A stretch of DNA of 64,000 nucleotides, taken from the NCBI GenBank assembly GCA_034766995.1, contig CM068317.1, positions 28,275,001-28,339,000 of the forward strand, in the 5' to 3' direction. This document shows positions 53,127 through 64,000 of the stretch, piece after piece (within the stretch, counting starts at the first letter, position 1; every line of letters starts with the position of its first letter). The notes beneath the pieces are model-generated. The model had not been told where the DNA came from, did no database searches, and saw only the letters and a list, made by a program, of their open reading frames with translations. The DNA is from Acanthacorydalis orientalis. Lineage: Eukaryota > Arthropoda > Insecta > Megaloptera > Corydalidae. The position numbers and the translations under genes were made by a program.

Positions 53127-54613
53127 GCGTTATATAAAATTCAAATTAATGTATTCAATAACTATTATGAAAAATGTGAAAATGTTCATTTTATGAAGTG
53201 TAAAACAAAATAGTGAATGTGACAGTTAAATTAATTAATTTATTATGTACTGTGTAATACTTTATAATTTAGCAAGTAATTAAAATTGTGAAATAATTAC
53301 TCCTTAATATATCAGGTATTGGAAAAAACAATTACATTATCTTTTATATGAATACATTTTGACTAACTGATTATATGTATACATATGGTTATATATATAT
53401 ATATATAAAAAATAAATTTAAATCCAACAATTGATTATTTACTTTATATTTTCTTTTATATATTTTTGTCAATTTTTAAATAAAATAACATATCTGATTT
53501 AATATTCTTTTGTATAACTTGAACAAATTAAAATATCTTTTGAAGGTTAAAGAACATGCAATTGGAACAAACAGTTGAAACTGTGTTATCCATATAGAAT
53601 TAGTAGCAAAGTTATATGTAACTGTTGTCAGCTCTGTCCGATGTACTTTTATTATACTCACTAAAGTAATTGATCATGTTCTGTACGAATTACAATATTT
53701 TTTTTAAATTTATTGTTTATTGTATTTTTGAAATTGATGAAATTTCAATGATCGTATATGTATATACAATACACATATGTTGTGAATTAAAAGAAAGGAA
53801 AACTGTTAATGGAATAATTAAACACACATATGGAGAAAAAGCATAGTTTTTATTGTTCAGCAAATAATAACTTATACAAATTGTAAAGCAAAGATCCCAA
53901 TATACCACTAAACAAATATGTAATATTACGGGAGTAAATTATTGAAAAAAAAAAAATGTTAGATATTACATATTGTGTGATAATGTAACATGTTATTGTA
54001 AAATATATTATTATGTACGATGCATTCTTCTTTTATTTTACATTTAATCATCATTTTTTGTGACAAATGTTAGATTAGTAATTAATAAATTGAACCTGAT
54101 TAATAAAATTGCATTAATTTTTTGCAATTTATTTATAATTTCAAGTTCGTGTACATACATAAACATTGTATATTTTGTATGTTTTTTTTATTACTTATGA
54201 ACTTAATTTCCATAATCATCAAATAGCTGAAATGCAAGCAAAAATGATTTACTCGTATTATATTGAAAGATAGACTGAAACATGAAATTGCACACCTTTT
54301 TTATATATGTAGTTAAATATATATATATAATATGAATATTTGCTTTTGAATGTCTAACAAGCATCGTGTATATAACATCATAAGTAAATATTAAGATCCT
54401 TATATTAGAAAACCTTTTCCACAACCACCTTAATATATTTTCTAGTAAACCCAATAAACAATATAACTGCTAGAAAACTAATCAGTAGAACTAATGGATT
54501 ACATAAGTATTTGATATAATGAACAAAATAATAATAAACAAATGATAAAGTGGAATAAAATCAAATTGTTCAATTTCTGCTGTTGTGTCTCTTTTAGAAA
54601 CAATGATTTCCTG
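53127..54613. other. Non-coding, 3' flank of the minus-strand gene
   Basis: AT-rich, no recognised gene. It presumably contains the 3' UTR of the NAT-like gene that ends at 54614. The open frames here lack family features. Confidence 0.5.
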
Positions 54614-54898
54614 CTAGGTCATGCAATTGATTTCAGTGTTGATCGTTAATAACTGTTGAATGTAGTCTGCATCATTGATGAGTTGAGATAAAGAACTTAG
54701 TATATCAAGCAGGTTTGTTTTTCTTGGCAAATTGAGTTGTTCATTGCATGTTGATACTATGTTTTTAGTCATTTCAGAAATCTGTAACAAAAAATATTGC
54801 AAATGAAGCCTTAACTTGATTAATTATATAAAACGGAAGATATAAACATACATATAACTATTGTATGTATGTATTATATATATATAATATATATATTA

Positions 54899-54993
<95 letters not shown>

Positions 54994-55003
54994 TATATAT
55001 ATA

Positions 55004-55042
<39 letters not shown>

Positions 55043-58000
55043 CTTACAATAATACACCCCTTAAAAACTATTTATTTAAACAGAAATCAGTTGTTTGATA
55101 TGAAATTTATAAAATTAGAAATAAGTTCCTACAAACAGTAAATTCATTTTTAGAATTCAACCATATGATAAAGTGAGGATACTTAGATTGAAATTTCTAT
55201 ATAAAGGTCATAAAATATTTCTTTCCGACGTATTTCTTAGTAATAAAGTATTAACATAGTGTTTTTTTTTTAAATATCATGAACTTTATATGTACGTTTT
55301 TTGTGAAACTGCGTTGAAAGTACATACAATTCGCTGAAAACACTATAATTATTTATGGACAGAACGCAAAGGTCACATGTCATATGTAATATAGTCGATA
55401 CATTTAAATGTAGTAAGGTAATTTTAACTGTGTTAATATTGCAACTGTGTACTAAAAACAAACATTAAAAATTAAATGATTTATTATTTAATGTTTTTTT
55501 ATTTGCGGATTGTAAAAAATATGGGAATTCATATTTTTTTATCATTGAATGTTATATTTAAATTTAACAATTACATATATTTTTTGTCTAATTGTTAGAA
55601 GTTCTTTATGCATGTAAAGGCGGTGCCACACATTTGGTATTTGCTGAATGCCGAATATTTGCCGATCGCAGAATATTGAATCGGTGTTTGCCGTGTAACG
55701 AGCAGACGTGTACACATATTTGTTTTTCGCCGAGTATCGATTCGTTCACTACAAAATTGTTTGCTCCCTTTGGTTCGGGAGAAAAGAACGCGAGCAACAA
55801 CGAATACCAAACATTCGCTTAGCGCAGGATTCATCCACACTACTCGGCATTCGGCGAATACCGAATGTGCGGTACCGCCTTAAGAAAATTTAAACGGTAA
55901 TAATTCCATAAAAATATGTTATTTATTTATTGGTAATTTTTTTTCTTAAATATTATATTTCGTTACAAAATGTGTGTGAGAAGTCACAACAAAATATTTA
56001 AACTTTTTGACAAGTTAAACAAATGTTTTTTTCAGTAAATTACAGATTTTTAGTTTAAATATTTGAAACGTAACAATTACTATTTTTTGAAGAAACAAAA
56101 ACGTTTTAAATAAAACAACGTATAAATGAATATAAAAGTACATACTTGATCAGGATCTAGGAAATCGTCAAAATTCATCTTAATTCTTTCTTTTTTCCCA
56201 CGACTTTGGTAGAAAAGTGTAAAATCCTTTCGACCTTCTTTGACAGCAAAATATAAACCAGCAATAAGATGTCCTTTATTGTCTCGTGCTAATAAACTTC
56301 GAAAATCATACACGAAGTTTCTTCTTTCCGTCAAATCGACAGCTGTTAAGTATGGCTTTGCAATAAATACCAAAGATGTGTTAATTTTCTGCACGCCATT
56401 TCTTGTTTCACGTTCATACCAGTTGATGAAATTCAAGTTGTAATGATTGAATGAATAGTAGTACTCTTTGCGAACATTGTTCTCATTTGACTGTGTAAAC
56501 CAACCTATAACAAATATAAATATATTTTTAAATAGTGTATGTATGTTTATTGATCAACCGGATGACTAGATCGAATGTCTATTTTTAGATGCAATTCCTA
56601 TTCACTCCTTAATTGAAATCGGATCTAATTTTAAATACAACCAATCCGAAATGTGACATGACATTGACTTAAAATTTAAATGTGTCGAGGCTTTTATTAC
56701 AAAGCTAGAGAAATTATGTTTCTTTGACACATTTTCTATGTTTAAAAATATTGATTTATTCATAAAGGGCGTTGCTATCCAACAACAAATCAATTATATA
56801 CTCGACTGAAAGTTGATTAGTTATTTCAAGCAATTAATTTTCCTAAAAACCTAATCCAGTCAATGGTTTATAGAACGAAATACGCATATCAATCTCATTT
56901 AATAACTGATTAATTTCAAATGTTTTATCCTGCACAGAAATATATAATACAATCATTTCTATAAAAAAAATATATTTTATTCATTAAAAAAAGTTTTTTA
57001 TTAATGTTATAAAGAATTTTAATTAAAATAAATCTTTTTGCGGTTCTAAGACAGAATATTACTTCAATATGTATAAACATTTTACCAAGATATTAATTTA
57101 TTCTTCATTGTTTTATTTTTTATTTTATTCACTTTTTCAGTCAAAAATAATTGTAAGTAAATTGAGGATATTCAATGGACTTGGTAAAATCGAGTAATTT
57201 TAATTTTAAAAGATATACCAAATATTACAAACTATATTTTTTAAAAAAAAAGAGGTGTGGAAGAAATCACATACCTGTATGTGGGTATTCACCATCTTCC
57301 ATAACTGTTACGACTCTAGCGACATGATATCCTGGGTCACATAAAAGCACACCCCTCCTTCCGGATACTTCAATTTTCAAAGCCATCATAACGTGTTCTT
57401 TTTCGACGTTACTTGCCACTTGCTCTAAATTATCCCCGACATTTACATAGTCAAGCACATTTTCAATGGCTTCCTCGCAAGATGCCAAATATAATTTATC
57501 AGAAAGTCCAGTAAATTGATTATCAAGTTCAGCGACGCGTTTTCTTAGTTCGAGACCAAGTCCAACGCACGTATGATGTTCGTCAACGATCTGTGGCGAA
57601 CATTTCGAGAAAAAATCACTAAGAGATTTCTGTCCGCTTGATTTAAATGTGCGATATAATTCCAAAAAGTTCCCAACTGTATTGTAATTGTGTTCAGCTA
57701 ACAAATTTTGTACAATCATTTCGATACTCATTGCAAGTTCCTCGAATTCCCATACGGTTGTAAATTTTAAAGGTTCTTTCGACTTTTCGCTCCAGCGAGG
57801 TAATGGCAACGGATGTCCGATTGGCCAAGCACCCTGTACTTGATCGTAAATCAAAAGATTATCAGTTTGTTTTGTACATCTCAAAACGGAATCGTGAATG
57901 AAATTTGGATCGTTGTTATTTAAAATATGACGTATTTTGGCTGGATGAGAAAACGAACGAATTAACTTTCGGTTTTCTTTGGCTCCGTGGCGAATTTTTT

Positions 58001-59185
58001 TATTGGAAACGATTCGTACTTTATTAAAATTATTCGATAACGTTTTCGGTATTATTTCATATGATAGAGTGCTTGTAGAACGGTGAATTGGAGAAACTTT
58101 ATAAATTAGATCATTATTTAATTTCGATCGTTTGATAACATGCTGGTTACTTGCTTTAGAATTACGAACCAAGCGGTACTGGTGGCGATTAAAATTAAAA
58201 GAAGTGTTAATGGGACATAATTTTAATACAGTTCTACAGTTTTCAGCCGAGTTTGTGTTCAGGGGAATATTGTTCTGTTCGCGCGAAAATAAATATGGGT
58301 GGTTTTCATGGTACGTTTTCGTTTGATTTTGCTGAGGTTTTGTTTCATTTTCTTCAAAATGTCCATTGAATTGATCAATGCTATAGACTTGACCTGTAGT
58401 GACACAAGATGAATTATTATTTAACCCGGAATTGACATCTATGTTCTCTGATTCAAATTTGGAAATATTACATTCTAATGGCTCGTTTTCTTTAAATATT
58501 TCATGGGGTATTTGATTGAGAGTCGTAATGTGTTTTTCCAAATTGTTTTCATCTCGAGGCAAGTGTTTGTCCTTGGATGTTTCGTTACATTCCTTTTCGA
58601 TATCAAAGTCTTCGTCGAAAAGTGTATGTTCATTCTGGTGATCAATGAGTCTTGATATGATGTTATTATATTTTGTACGGTCAATGTTCAAGATGGCTTT
58701 TCCAGAGTCGTCTTTATCGAGCAGTTTGTCCAGTGAATATATTTCAATTGGATCGTCAGCTCGTAATGCAAGATTGACATCGTCGAGACTGTGTAGTCGA
58801 TGACGACGTTGATGTCCCGCTAGCCCGATGACGGCGTCATCGAAATGATGAAGGTTATCGTCGTTCAATATTACGACGTCACCTGGGCCTATCAGGCCAG
58901 CGGTCTCCAACTTGTTTCCACATGGTGTTCCGTGTACGAGTCAACTCGGCCATTCGCAGCCCCAGCGGCCCACCGTGGGCACATAACTCGCCTCGGTGTG
59001 CTCTTCGCTGATGCCAAGCGGCCAAGCCGGGGCTGAACCATGTCGGGAGGTCGTACAGTGAAGCCCCCCGGCCGCTGCAGATGCAACGGTGATGTTGTTG
59101 CCCCCATGAGCAACGTTACCAACATCGGACCCGCAAGCTTGGAGTACCGATACTGGTTGATTCTTACTTAAGAATTTTTCACGCT
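54614..59185 (-). CDS. Uncharacterised protein with NAT/transglutaminase-like C-terminal domain
   Basis: Minus-strand exons: 59185-57275, 56504-56146 and 54781-54614, stop at 54614-54616. Phases fit (1, then 0). The large exon is open throughout except for one in-frame TGA at 58943-58941; 80 codons precede it and 730 codons follow to the final stop. There is no in-frame ATG near the start, so earlier exons must exist at higher coordinates. After the TGA comes an acidic part (GPGDVVILNDDNLHHFDDAV), then ~250 residues of disordered Asn/Ser/Lys-rich sequence. A conserved-looking domain follows from VQGAWPIGHPLPLPRW. Within it are HHTCVGLGLELRK (Cys 458 counted from the TGA), EKEHVMMALKIEV (His 516) and GVLLCDPGYHVAR (Asp 535). 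This is the Cys-His-Asp order and context of arylamine N-acetyltransferases, though the spacing is longer. I do not recognise a named gene; the activity is inferred. Confidence 0.72.
54872..55040. repeat. Long interrupted TA tract with internal palindromes
   Basis: TA dinucleotides broken by ATTATA, ACATAT and GTATAT steps over about 170 bp, the longest such tract in the window. It lies in the last intron of the NAT-like gene, about 90 bp upstream of the final exon's acceptor. Confidence 0.95.
55617..55881. mobile_element. MITE with ~41 bp inverted repeats (265 bp)
   Basis: The left end AAGGCGGTGCCACACATTTG and the right end, inverted, AAGGCGGTACCGCACATTCG continue as GGTATTTGCTGAATGCCGA and GGTATTCGCCGAATGCCGA, so about 41 bp of inverted repeat agree at most positions. 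The interior is non-coding and contains more GAATATT/CCGAATA words. GC content is far above the flanks. It lies in the intron between 56146 and 54781 of the NAT-like gene. Flanking dinucleotides are TA and AA, so the target duplication is unclear. Confidence 0.8.
58920..59170 (-). other. GC-rich, CpG-containing start of the NAT-like large exon
   Basis: This is the most GC-rich block in the window (for example ggccaagccggggctgaacc, ccccccggccgctgcagatg). High GC opens several frames at once. One is the frame continuous with the NAT-like protein, stopping at the TGA 58943-58941. Another is an ATG-started frame (59125-58892) that overlaps the main frame out of phase. Which one is translated cannot be decided from the sequence alone. 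Confidence 0.6.
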
Positions 59186-60499
59186 CTGTAAAACAAAAAC
59201 TCAATTAGTACATAACTATTTGTAAAAAATATAACACTAATTTAAACTTCAACATGCAGTAGCATATCTAATATTGAATAGCATATATATCTAACATATT
59301 TTGCTTCATGAATTTCTTATATTTTTTAATACACTAGGATTAATGTCCGTGTATGTAGATCATGTGCTTTCAAAATAAACATTTTGTTTAATCTAAACAA
59401 ACATCAACAGTTCCAATAAAAACAGGGATGTCTTTTAAATGTTTTACATTTGCCTCTTCTTGAAATCGTTGAAATTGCAAATGTACCCAGTTCTAGGTAC
59501 AATTTTATAATTGACTGTTAATAAATGTTGTATGATTTGCATTGCTTATCACTTTTAAATGTCGTTGTTTTCAAGTACATAAATACGGATTTTTTCATTT
59601 TTTTTTACTCTTTCTACACGTATATCCGTAGCATAGTATGAATGAATTTATTTAAATCTATGGTAAAAAACTACATTCGTACGATGATGTATTTCACTAA
59701 GATATCTTTACTGACGATGTTTTGTATTCTAGATATTTTGGAACAGTGCCAAAACTATATAATCGAACATGTTGTCTCGAAAAGTCACTATTACCGATCG
59801 TTTCTATGAAACGTCTTTAGCGTTTGAACTAAATTCGAAGTTGTAAAATTCGCATTGCAGATAAACCGCAGTAAATGTTTAGAATATACAACAGTCGAAT
59901 GAACTTTTCTTTGCCGTGATTTAGCTTTATTTTATTTCTTCTATTTAGAGATAGGAAAGTAGTACGTCGGTGCAAATCGAACCGACATTATTGAAAATAT
60001 ATGTTTATAATATACGATTTTAATATAACAACAATTTATTTTTAATGGTTTATTACTTGTAAATGCGCTTGTTTTGTAAAATAATGGACACTTATTAAAA
60101 ATGTGATATTTGACAAGTGCACGAGCAAGATAAACAAAGCAACAACTAAGGGAGGTGATGCCCTCCTTATCCAATCCTTTGCTATGGTCCTGAACTAAAC
60201 AATTTAATTACTTGTACTGAAAAACATGTCGATCACAAAAGGTTAATTATTCGTTAAAATACGTTTATACAGATATATAATTAGTGTATATAAATATTAT
60301 GATTAATATGAATAAATAGACAATAAAATAAAAATTAAATAAACCTTGTAATTTTTTTATTTAAAAGCAATGATTAATGTTTGAGTAAAAATAATTCATA
60401 CTTCAAACTGTATGAAACAAAGTAAAGAGATTAACACTAAACTAATAAAATTTACTAAATAACGTAGATATGTTGTTTTTTAAAAAAATAAATAAATGT

Positions 60500-60522
60500 T
60501 TATATATATATATATATATATG

Positions 60523-60601
<79 letters not shown>
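60500..60601. repeat. (TA)n microsatellite with TATG/TACA breaks
   Basis: About 100 bp of TA dinucleotides interrupted by gtatatac and gtatgtat steps. Confidence 0.96.
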
Positions 60602-60605
<4 letters not shown>

Positions 60606-61276
60606 TTTCATTTGACTACCATTTAAAATATTGAAACAACTAGCATTTACTCAAGTTCATTCTTGTGACATTTAAAGAGTCGAAGTAATATTTAACAATC
60701 TAAAATAGTTTTTTTACATTGTTTTTGTTTTAATGAATAAGTGTTTGTTTACAATTCAATGTACAATTTTATTAAAAACTACTTGGAATCTTTTACCATT
60801 CGAAAATGTACAAATAAATTCAAGTAAAAGTGAAACAATAGAACGCAAAATTAATACAGAAGAAATAACAATAAAGTGTATAAAGCTGTTTTTTTACAAC
60901 AGAATTATAATTAAATAAGCTGACACTTTTCTTATTTCCTGCGGATATCAAGATAACGAAACACAGATTATACTAAAATGTATAAAAGATAGTAATGTTC
61001 GAGATGAGTCATAATAATAAATAATTAAACGTGTAATTTAAATGTACTTCACATAACAAAACGTGTAGCCCATTTAATAACACTAAAAGAAATTATTTCT
61101 AGTTATAATTTTGCTACACGTATGTGTGTATAAATAAAAAATACATCAATTTCTGTTATTGTAAAAAAAAACTTTTTAAGGCCATATCAAGTGAAAATAA
61201 TATACGAAATATTGTGTGAATACAGAAAAATTTGTATGAATACATCTGATAAATCAGATTATATTGATACGAGTAT

Positions 61277-61282
<6 letters not shown>

Positions 61283-61335
<53 letters not shown>
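61283..61335. repeat. (TA)n microsatellite
   Basis: About 26 TA units. Confidence 0.95.
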
Positions 61336-61338
<3 letters not shown>

Positions 61339-61969
61339 AAATGCGTACTTTGTAACATTTATTAGTGACTTTTCGTACAAAAGTAACGCGTGACCTTTAG
61401 ATTAATGCTAGAAAGCACTTTACAAAAATGTATGAAGGTGTAGTGTGTTCATATTTCATACGACTATACCGTATGTGTGTGAATCAGTATCCTTTTTGTC
61501 GTTCACTGGCTCCCGAGCTTCTAAGTTTGATGAATATGTAAAATTCAATATCGACGATACTTTTGAAAATAAATCTATATTCAAGCATGTCTTTCAAGAA
61601 CTTTTCCTTGAAACGAACGTTAAATTCGAACGCAGTTCAATATATGTAAATGTAAATATTATCAATATTCGTTGATATAATCTATAAATAAATTTAAGAG
61701 ATGTTTATCGAATATGCGTTGATGTGTGAAACAACAAATATTAGAAGAACTCAAATGGGTTTCTCTTTTAATTTATCTTTGATAATTTATTACATTATCT
61801 TCACGATTTTTTGAATAAATTTTATTAATTTTTATTGAACTATACTTCCCGTAAAATATAAAAACAATTCTCATTCATGTTCTAACAATTTGTAACACAT
61901 AAATTATTTGTTTTATATAAAAAAAAATATCTTGATTGTTTCATACAAAAATAAGTTTACTCGAATATA

Positions 61970-63161
61970 TTAGGTTGCAAATTCGTTCGGTGCCTTTAAA
62001 CTGAATTAATCATAACAATGTTTTCAATTAAAATATTTTCTCGTCGTTTTAGGGTTTTGAAGTGGCCACTCTAACATATAAAATTAGTATACATTTTGAC
62101 CAAGCAATTAGCATACCCTCACAAAACAGCCGTGAACACGATGGCGTCCGAAAAACAATATATTAGCCATTGCATATACTTTTTACATTACAGTTGAAAA
62201 ATGATTTGTTCAGCTTTGGAGGAGGGTGTTGTGATGCATAAAACATGCTAAAAATGCTTTCAAAGTAGTGACTTTGATCTTTTCGATCGAGAACATCACA
62301 GACAAACAAAAAAATTTGAAGACTGGGAGCGTAAACAGTTAAGTGAAAACTCCGCTCAGACTGAAATAGGAACTCGCTCAACAACTCTGAGTTACCCAGT
62401 AAGCAATTTATTATCGTCTACATCGACTGGGAAAAATTCAAAAGCCAGACCCATGGATTTCACATGAGATCAGCCCGGAAAACATAGAAAGGAGATGTGA
62501 TACGGTTATGTAATCGCTCACAAGGTTCAAGAGGAATGCATTTTTGCATAAAATCATAACCGGGGTCGAAAAATGGATTTTGTACGACAATCTTAGGCGC
62601 TGGAAATCATGAGTTACGCCCGATAAACCATCCGCATTGACTGCGAAACTAAAAAGTGTTATGTATTGTGAGGCATTAAGAGTATGATGTATGGTGTTGC
62701 TCGAACCTGATCAGAGTGTTACCACCAGAAATATATCATCCGTTTAAATGACTAATTAGAGAGAAAAATACCATTCACTGGTGAGGGACCGGGTTGACTT
62801 ATTTTACATCAAAACGCTCGGTCGCACATTGCAAGACTTATTTATTCGTTGAGCTGAGAAGTTGTCCTCATGCGACGTATTCACCGACCCCCGTCAGATT
62901 ATCACTTGTTTTGGTCGCTCTAATATCACCTGGCTGATATCAATTTTAAAAAGGTTGAAGAAGTCCAAAAATGCATCGACTACTTCATCGACCAAAACCG
63001 CTACCTTTTTTCTACAAGTAATTCGTTTGTTCGCCGATGGATGGAGCAAAGCTATACAAAATAATTAAGGATATTTTTAGGATTAAAATGTATTCCATTT
63101 TTCTGTAAATAAACATTCATTTTCTCTAAAAAAAAGGCACCAAATTTATTTGTACACCTAA
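61970..63161 (+). mobile_element. Full-length, inactivated mellifera-like mariner (about 1192 bp)
   Basis: The left end TTAGGTTGCAAATTCGTTCG and the right end, inverted, TTAGGTGTACAAATAAATTT are followed inward by GGTGCC on both sides. TA precedes the left end (61968-61969), but CA follows the right end. The plus strand shows the whole transposase in broken frames: KKCFQSSDFDLFDREHHRQT near the start, the linker PWISHEISPENIERR-like region, then TGVEKWILYD. Here the first catalytic Asp has become Val (codon about 62565). The second motif reads LHQNARSHI instead of HHDNARPH, so that Asp is lost too. The third survives in PSDYHLFWSL (about 62890-62919). Frameshifts and stops complete its inactivation. 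Confidence 0.86.
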
Positions 63162-63245
63162 CACATATGTAAATAGTCTGTCAATTTATTAATTAAAATT
63201 TATTTATGTGTTATTTTATGCGATCAATTGACCAGTTATTTCTAC

Positions 63246-63299
<54 letters not shown>

Positions 63300-64000
63300 G
63301 TACACTACATCTACATGACTGGATAATAAAAAAATGCGGAATAATAAACCTTTGTTGAAACACGATGCGCTTTAAAATATAATAGCCATACATTTGACGT
63401 GTGCTTTTTCATCATGATGAATATTATTACTCAGATTGTCACATAACAGTACTCATTCAGCATATAGTGGGATAAGATATGCGCATATTTTGATTACATG
63501 ACGGATGTTATCATCACAAAATAATATTTATCTTAAAAAAACATACATTCACGATAAACTAAATATGCATACAACTACCGTGTTACTATACTATCAATAA
63601 ATTATTATTATTAGATATTAATGCTTCAATATCATTTCCAAACGTATTCTTGTAATACATTGTAGACACGTTTACAAATAAATTAACATTAAACTTTACC
63701 TATACATCGCGCCCCCATAAAAAAGTACAATGGTTAATACGAATGAATATCATTCTTTACATATTACTAATTGGGAACTAGAAACCAGTTTAATAGTTAA
63801 ATCAATTTATACTATCTGCCTTTATTGCATTTGAGAAAATAAACGATTTCTAAAAATTAAAATTTCAACGAATTCAATTCACTTCAAATACTTACTGTAC
63901 AGTTCTTATGCAAGCCTTAAAGTTTCTATATAAGACATGAAAACCGTACTGACAAATACACATAACTTTTTATAAAAAAAAAAATAGTAATTATTATCAC
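63162..64000. other. Non-coding right end of the window
   Basis: No gene recognised. Contains a (TA)n tract at 63250-63298. Confidence 0.5.

Larger units (their letters stand above)
59186..61969. other. Non-coding, upstream intron of the minus-strand gene
   Basis: A good minus-strand acceptor (gttttacag) borders 59185, so this should be intron. No further exon could be assigned. TA tracts lie at 60500-60601 and 61283-61335. A 76-codon plus-strand frame at 61445-61675 has no recognisable family. Confidence 0.45.

Noticed and set aside
58941..58943. Selenocysteine codon
   Set aside because: No homologue with Sec or Cys at this site is known to me, and no SECIS-like element was identified in the 3' region; readthrough, non-AUG start or error are simpler.
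61445..61675. 76-codon plus-strand frame containing SFLSFTGSRASKFDEYVKFN
   Set aside because: No splice context, family or codon support; may be chance.
1..64000. tRNA, rRNA, CRISPR arrays, viral or bacterial insertions
   Set aside because: I looked for tRNA T-loop patterns, rRNA-like blocks, regularly spaced repeats and viral protein motifs, and found none I could support; a covariance-model scan was not possible.

Overview
This window is AT-rich eukaryotic nuclear DNA from an arthropod, almost certainly an insect. The reasons are: split genes with GT-AG introns whose products match conserved animal families, several mariner-type transposon relics, and very long (TA)n microsatellites about every 2-3 kb. 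The order cannot be fixed from the sequence. A compact, AT-rich genome such as a hymenopteran is a guess only.

Layout. Bases 1-20,000 hold no host coding exon that I can recognise. They carry transposon relics: two ~0.56 kb and one 0.6 kb internally deleted Hsmar1-like mariners, a DDE transposase tail, an irritans-like mariner, a hAT-like MITE, a pogo/Tigger-like fragment and a 1.28 kb mariner. GC-richer non-coding patches and TA repeats lie between them. From 20,073 to 25,039 (+) are the last six exons of an SLC16-type (monocarboxylate transporter family) MFS gene. Its first membrane-segment exon is not visible. 25-36 kb is mostly non-coding, with a weakly supported chain of three tiny exons and three copies of a microsatellite-linked dispersed repeat.

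The gene-dense half follows. Ube4B (35,972-41,758, +, ten exons, 1188 aa) is a U-box ubiquitin chain-elongation factor. UBIAD1/heix (45,054-46,043, -, one exon, 329 aa) is a membrane prenyltransferase. Mlf (46,408-51,755, +, six exons, 303 aa) starts only 364 bp from UBIAD1 and is divergent from it. A minus-strand gene (59,185-54,614) encodes a long protein with no name I recognise. Its C-terminal half shows a Cys-His-Asp arrangement like the arylamine N-acetyltransferase/transglutaminase-like fold. The last kilobases hold a full-length but dead mellifera-like mariner.

The genes are ordinary neighbours, not a pathway. The most unusual item is the minus-strand gene. Its large exon is open on both sides of one in-frame TGA followed by C (58,941-58,943). 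This could mean stop-codon readthrough, non-AUG initiation, an unrecognised intron or an assembly error. All exon boundaries were read by eye from splice consensus, reading phase and family resemblance.
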